The translations under genes and the position numbers were made by a program. Source: Pseudomonadota bacterium (GTDB taxonomy: Bacteria > Myxococcota > Myxococcia > Myxococcales > Myxococcaceae). From it: DNA of 12,060 nucleotides. The notes beneath the pieces were generated by a model, which did not search any database, was not told the origin of the DNA, and saw nothing but the letters and a program-made list of their open reading frames with translations. Of this stretch, positions 8,108 through 12,060 are shown one piece after another (positions within the stretch are counted from its first letter, which is position 1; every line of letters begins with the position of its first letter). The stretch lies in NCBI GenBank assembly GCA_023424585.1, contig JAFADT010000697.1:1-12060 (forward strand), in the 5' to 3' direction.

Positions 8108-11100
8108 TCGAGGAACCTCTGGCTCCAGTTGAGGAGCTGGTAGAGCACGCCGTTCTCGCCGTTCACGGAGTCCAGCGGGTTGGGGCTGGAGGCGCCGGTG
8201 TTGCTGCCGTTGTCGATGCGCGTGACGCGCAGGGCGCTCACCTCCGCGCCCACGACGTAGTCCGTGGACGTGCCGCCGTTGTCGCGGTGGTAGACGGCCA
8301 CGCCGCCGTAGTTGGCCAGCGACGCGCCGCTCATGGGGCGGATGTCCTGCTGCGACGCCGCCGTGTTGCCCAGGTCGATGCTGTACGTGTGCCCGCCGAC
8401 GGACGCGCTCAGCAGCATGGGGTCGTTCACGGACTCCTCGGCGGTGCTGAAGTACGCGGTGCGCCCGGCGATGGTGATGTTGCCGTAGACGTGCTCGGGC
8501 GCGGCGAAGACGAGCGGGAAGGGCGAGGGCTCCTGGAGCACGCCGTAGGTGGTGGCCTCCGTGTGGGCCAGGCTCGCGTTGATGGCCGTGCCGTCCAGCC
8601 GCTTGCCGTCCGTGCCCAGCGGCAGCCGCAGGTCCGCGTCCAGCAGCAGCGCGTGGAAGCGGCCGCCCACGGTGTCCGGCACCCAGTCCATGCCGGCGGT
8701 GCCCACCAGGGCCACGGTCTTGCCCTTGTACTGCCCGAAGGCGGAGGCGTCCGCCGCGTCGCGCGGGATGCGCGCCAGCCCCACGTTGGTGCTGATGGGC
8801 TGGCTGGTGATGGGCAGCCCGCCGATGTTCATCGCCGTGTACTTGCAGGGCGCGGTGTCCGTGCACACGGGGCCCAGGCGCGACACGTTGACGTTCACGC
8901 CGGTGGACGCGTCCAGCTCCCAGAGCCGGCCCTCCATGTCCCCCACGTAGAGGCGAGAGGCGCCGCTGGAGTCCTGAGCCACGGTGGGGGCGGCGGGCGC
9001 GCTGTTGTCCACGCTGCTGCCGTAGGCCTTCTGCCACTGCCACAGCTTCTGGCCGGTGGCCACGTCGATGGCGAACACCTGCACGCCCTTGGCGGGCGAG
9101 GCCGGCGAGTCCGGCGCCGCCAGCACGCCGGAGCTGCTGGAGGCGACGAAGACGGCGTACACGGGCTCCAGGCCCAGCCGGCCCACGCCCACGGACAGCC
9201 CGCGCGAGCCGCCCAGGCCGCTGTAGTCATAGAGGCCGCTGGCCTGACGGCCGGGGTCGATGCTCGGCGGGAGGAGGAAGTGGCTGGAGTCCTCGTCCCA
9301 GGTGTACGTCCAGTCCGTGCCGCCCAGGCTCTTGTCCGCCAGCGCCACCGCCGAGTACGGCGCGCCGGCGGTGGCGAAGTGGCTGCCCACCAGGTGCCAC
9401 AGCAGCACGGGCTTGAGCGGGTTCGTCACGTCCAGGGCGAACAGGTCGCGCCCCGTCTGGCCCACGTTGGCGACGAGCACGGTGTGCCACTCGCGGCTGC
9501 CTGTGCCCACGAAGTCCGCGAACACGTCGAAGACGACGGGGGCGCTGTTCACCCGCGCGGTGTTGTTGCGCAGCCCGGCCAGCTGCGTGGCCGGCAGGAA
9601 GCTCCAGAGCTCCGTGCCCGCCGCCGGCGGGGAGCCGGTGCGGAAGCGCTGGGCGAAGTCTGTCTTGAAGCGGGAGGTGGCGTCCGGGTTGGGGAACTGG
9701 AGGTTCTCCGCCGGGCCGTCGTAGCGCGCGCCCCCGGAGACGTAGAAGGCGTGGACCTGGCCGTCCAGGCCCGCCGCGTAGGCCACCGTGGGACGGGGGG
9801 CGCCCCGGTCCGCGATGAAGGGGCTGGCGGTCACCACCACCGGCGACGAGTGGATGAAGCCGCCCAGGTGCGCCTTGTTGTCCGCGTCCTCGTTGTTGCA
9901 CTGGCTGGTGGTGGGCTGGAGGATGGGCGTCTCGCTGGCGCCGTCCCGGCCGGACACGGTGGCGTAGCAGTAGCCGCGCACCCGCTGGAGCATCATCGCC
10001 ACCGCGTTGAAGTCCACGTACAGCTGGGTCTTGTTGATGAGCTCGTTGGTGACGCCGAAGTCCGTGCCGCCCGCCTGCGGCGAGTACTGCGTCGCCTGCT
10101 GCAGGTCGCAGACGCCGTCCGGGCCCTTCACGAAGTCGTAGACGTCGGTGCCGTCGCGCGCCTTGGCGCGGCCCAGCTTCAGCACGTCCACGCAGCCGGG
10201 GTTGGGCGCGGCGCCGTAGTCGCGGTTGATGCGCGTGCCGGAGACCTCCTCCGGCTGCCAGCCCACCTGCAGCACCCCGTGCGGTGCCGTGCGGTTCGGG
10301 CCCAGGGGCGGGTTCTCCGTCACCTCGCCGCCGAAGTAGGTGAAGAGGTTGCGGTCGCCGGGGGCGGGCATGCGCGCGTCCGCGTTCCACAGGGTGCCGT
10401 CCGACAGCGAGTTCTCCCCCGCGGAGAGCGCGTCCCCGCCAATGAGCGAGTGCGCGCGCAGCGTGCCCGGGTAGTAGGGGAACACCCAGTGCGAGCCCTG
10501 CGCGGGCGTGTACGTGTCCGCGCCGGGCGGGTAGCCCGTCACGGCGTTGTAGGAGGTCTTGAAGAGCAGGGCGCGCGAGCCGTTGGAGTCCGTGCCGTTG
10601 GTGTCGTCCAGCGCGACGGGCGCGGACACGGTGCGCTCGCTCTGCAGCGGCTCGCTTCCCAGGTTGAGCAGCGTGTTGAGCACGATGCGCGTGCCCGCGA
10701 CGCTCGATTTGAAGTCGTGGCCCGCCAGGTAGACGATGGTCGCCTTCTGCGGATCATTGTCCTTCTGGTTGAAGGTGAAGAAGTCGTGTCCGCGCTGGTT
10801 GTTCGCCGCCACCTGCGTCGCGTTGTCGTACTGGTGGCCGGGCGCGTAGTCCTTCCAGCTCACCGCCAGCCGCCGCACGCCGTTCTTGTAGGTCGTCCGG
10901 TAGTTCTCCGTGTGGCCCACCACGTTGTTGAAGCGGAAGTCGCCCAGCTGGGAGAAGGGGTCGCCCGGGTTGGGGTAGAGGACGCACGCGGGGCGGGGCG
11001 AGGCCTCGTTGCCGTAGTCCGGGTCCGTGCAGTTGCGGCCGTTCCAGGTGGAGCCGCCGGAGAGCTTGTTCTTCTCGAAGTTGCCGTCGCCCTGGAAGCG

Positions 11101-12060
11101 CGAGGACGGCACGAGCCCGCCTCCCACCCGGTCGGTGTGCTCGTAGGACCAGATGCTGGCGCACTCGGCGAACAGGCCGTTGCCGCGCTGGTTGGTGAAG
11201 TACGCGATGTTGTTGAGGACGTTCTCCGCCTGGTTGCCGGCGCCGTCGCCGTTGCTCCGGTACTCGGGCCGGGTGCTGTTGCCGATCTCCCAGTGCGGCG
11301 CCCAGAACACGCGGTAGCGTGGGCGCTGGGTGACGGGGTCCACGGCGTTGAGCAGGCCGTGGGGGAAGGCGGCGGTGGAGATGAGGTCCGCGTTGGCGTG
11401 GAGCGCGTCGTAGATGAGGCCGGGGCGCTTGCCGTTGAGGGTGCAGCCGCTGGTGGTGCCCTCGGGGCAGCCGCCCGCGCCCGGGAAGTCCAGGCCCGCG
11501 TTGCGCAGGTAGTCGTCCAGCATGCCGCCCTTCACGTAGGAGCGGTCCCCGGCGTTGTTGTCGTCCAGGTCCAGCAGCGCGATCTTCGGGGGCACGCGGT
11601 TCAGGCGCCGCCCGATGGGGGCGTTGAACTCGATGGTGGCCTGGTGCATGCGCACGTAGAAGCAGCCGCTGTTGTTGGTGAACGTGTCGCAGTTGCACGG
11701 CCTGCGGAACTTGTTCGGCGCGTCCGGCCCGGCGGACGAGTTCAGGAAGTCGAGCGCGTTCTTCGCGTCCTTCGCGTCGATGATGAACGCGCCGCCCATG
11801 TACTGGACGTCGCGGAAGCCGGCGGCGGAGGTGAGCGTCGCGCGCGCGAAGTTCGGCCGCGCCTCGCCCGTGCTGGTGGCGAAGTTGTCGACGGCCGCCT
11901 CCGGGAACAGGCCGCTGGCGGGCAGCGCCTGAAGAGGGGGCACCGGCACGACGGGCGCCGCGTCCGCGCGGGAGACGTGGAAGTCGCAGCCGTCATTCCA
12001 GCTGGGGTCGTTCCACCGGCCGTTGTTCGGCGCGGGCGGCAGGTGCTTGTTGGTGGGCAC
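8104..12060 (-). CDS. pilY1: PilY1-like type IV pilus tip adhesin/assembly factor (5' truncated)
   Basis: PilY1 proteins form a complex with minor pilins that primes pilus extension and stays at the tip for adhesion. At least 1318 residues are present, numbered here from the first in-window codon; the frame runs off the window, so start and signal peptide are not visible. The C-terminal part, about 733-1300, is the PilY1 beta-propeller: GGFIHSSPVVV (733 on), GLDGQVHAFYV, GTELWSFLPA, WHTVLVANVG, LFALDVTNP and the hallmark LYVGDMEGRLWELD (1037 on). The usual calcium loop before that hallmark is degenerate (DSSGASR, 1030-1036). The N-terminal part, about 155-460, resembles a glutamine-amidotransferase-like fold: PKIALLDLDD, RVFWAPHWEIG, GLFAECASI with Cys300, and YLAGHDF with His448. 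It is Cys-rich. The stop overlaps the pilV start. It is longer than the 1161-residue P. aeruginosa PilY1. Confidence 0.92.
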   Translation of the reverse strand: MPTNKHLPPAPNNGRWNDPSWNDGCDFHVSRADAAPVVPVPPLQALPASGLFPEAAVDNFATSTGEARPNFARATLTSAAGFRDVQYMGGAFIIDAKDAKNALDFLNSSAGPDAPNKFRRPCNCDTFTNNSGCFYVRMHQATIEFNAPIGRRLNRVPPKIALLDLDDNNAGDRSYVKGGMLDDYLRNAGLDFPGAGGCPEGTTSGCTLNGKRPGLIYDALHANADLISTAAFPHGLLNAVDPVTQRPRYRVFWAPHWEIGNSTRPEYRSNGDGAGNQAENVLNNIAYFTNQRGNGLFAECASIWSYEHTDRVGGGLVPSSRFQGDGNFEKNKLSGGSTWNGRNCTDPDYGNEASPRPACVLYPNPGDPFSQLGDFRFNNVVGHTENYRTTYKNGVRRLAVSWKDYAPGHQYDNATQVAANNQRGHDFFTFNQKDNDPQKATIVYLAGHDFKSSVAGTRIVLNTLLNLGSEPLQSERTVSAPVALDDTNGTDSNGSRALLFKTSYNAVTGYPPGADTYTPAQGSHWVFPYYPGTLRAHSLIGGDALSAGENSLSDGTLWNADARMPAPGDRNLFTYFGGEVTENPPLGPNRTAPHGVLQVGWQPEEVSGTRINRDYGAAPNPGCVDVLKLGRAKARDGTDVYDFVKGPDGVCDLQQATQYSPQAGGTDFGVTNELINKTQLYVDFNAVAMMLQRVRGYCYATVSGRDGASETPILQPTTSQCNNEDADNKAHLGGFIHSSPVVVTASPFIADRGAPRPTVAYAAGLDGQVHAFYVSGGARYDGPAENLQFPNPDATSRFKTDFAQRFRTGSPPAAGTELWSFLPATQLAGLRNNTARVNSAPVVFDVFADFVGTGSREWHTVLVANVGQTGRDLFALDVTNPLKPVLLWHLVGSHFATAGAPYSAVALADKSLGGTDWTYTWDEDSSHFLLPPSIDPGRQASGLYDYSGLGGSRGLSVGVGRLGLEPVYAVFVASSSSGVLAAPDSPASPAKGVQVFAIDVATGQKLWQWQKAYGSSVDNSAPAAPTVAQDSSGASRLYVGDMEGRLWELDASTGVNVNVSRLGPVCTDTAPCKYTAMNIGGLPITSQPISTNVGLARIPRDAADASAFGQYKGKTVALVGTAGMDWVPDTVGGRFHALLLDADLRLPLGTDGKRLDGTAINASLAHTEATTYGVLQEPSPFPLVFAAPEHVYGNITIAGRTAYFSTAEESVNDPMLLSASVGGHTYSIDLGNTAASQQDIRPMSGASLANYGGVAVYHRDNGGTSTDYVVGAEVSALRVTRIDNGSNTGASSPNPLDSVNGENGVLYQLLNWSQRFLE

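Noticed and set aside
7508..9043. Long upstream extension of pilV into pilY1
   Set aside because: The leader, ribosome binding site and ATGA overlap all place the start at 8107; the extension is an Arg/His-rich shadow of pilY1.
9227..10390. Out-of-frame reading frames within pilY1 on the - strand (also 10754-11698)
   Set aside because: They are Arg/Pro/Gly-rich frameshifted readings of pilY1, whose own frame carries continuous propeller motifs, so there is no evidence for frameshifts or overlapping genes.

Overview
This window looks like chromosomal DNA from a high-GC myxobacterium (Myxococcota, Myxococcus/Corallococcus type). The reasons are the very high GC content with strong GC bias at third codon positions, an AcnA-type aconitase with a lineage-like linker insertion, and a minor-pilin/PilY1 operon of the kind myxobacteria carry in several copies. 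The taxonomic call is inference: no rRNA or other marker gene is present.

The left half reads on the + strand. It begins with the 3' part of a single-pass membrane protein with a beta-sandwich-like region and a TPR-like C-terminus (2-991). A ClsB-like, two-HKD-motif phospholipase D/cardiolipin synthase follows (1093-2352), and then a complete aconitate hydratase A (acnA, 2481-5216). Hairpin-forming inverted repeats lie in the gaps after the first and second genes. A plausible sigma-70-type promoter sits just before acnA.

The right half reads on the - strand and converges on acnA. A strong imperfect hairpin at 5244-5286 separates the two blocks and could terminate transcription from both sides. 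In transcription order the - strand block is: pilY1 (its 5' end is beyond the window), pilV, pilW, pilX and a small HD-domain hydrolase. The pilY1/pilV and pilV/pilW junctions are 4-bp ATGA overlaps. PilV and PilW have classical type III (prepilin) leaders with Glu at mature position 5, and PilX lacks that Glu. In the known type IVa pilus system these minor pilins and PilY1 form the priming and tip complex for pilus extension and adhesion. A FimU/GspH-like minor pilin, usually part of such a set, is not in the window and could lie upstream of pilY1.

The HD protein starts 31 nt after pilX on the same strand and keeps the residues expected of a MESH1/SpoT-type (p)ppGpp hydrolase. It may therefore be the last gene of the pilus operon. 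No mobile elements, CRISPR arrays, tRNAs or rRNAs were seen, and there is no gene-free stretch over 130 bases. The points most worth a second look are in PilY1 (a degenerate calcium loop and an apparent glutamine-amidotransferase-like N-terminal fold), in PilX (an acidic calcium-type loop) and the alarmone-hydrolase-like gene at the operon's end.
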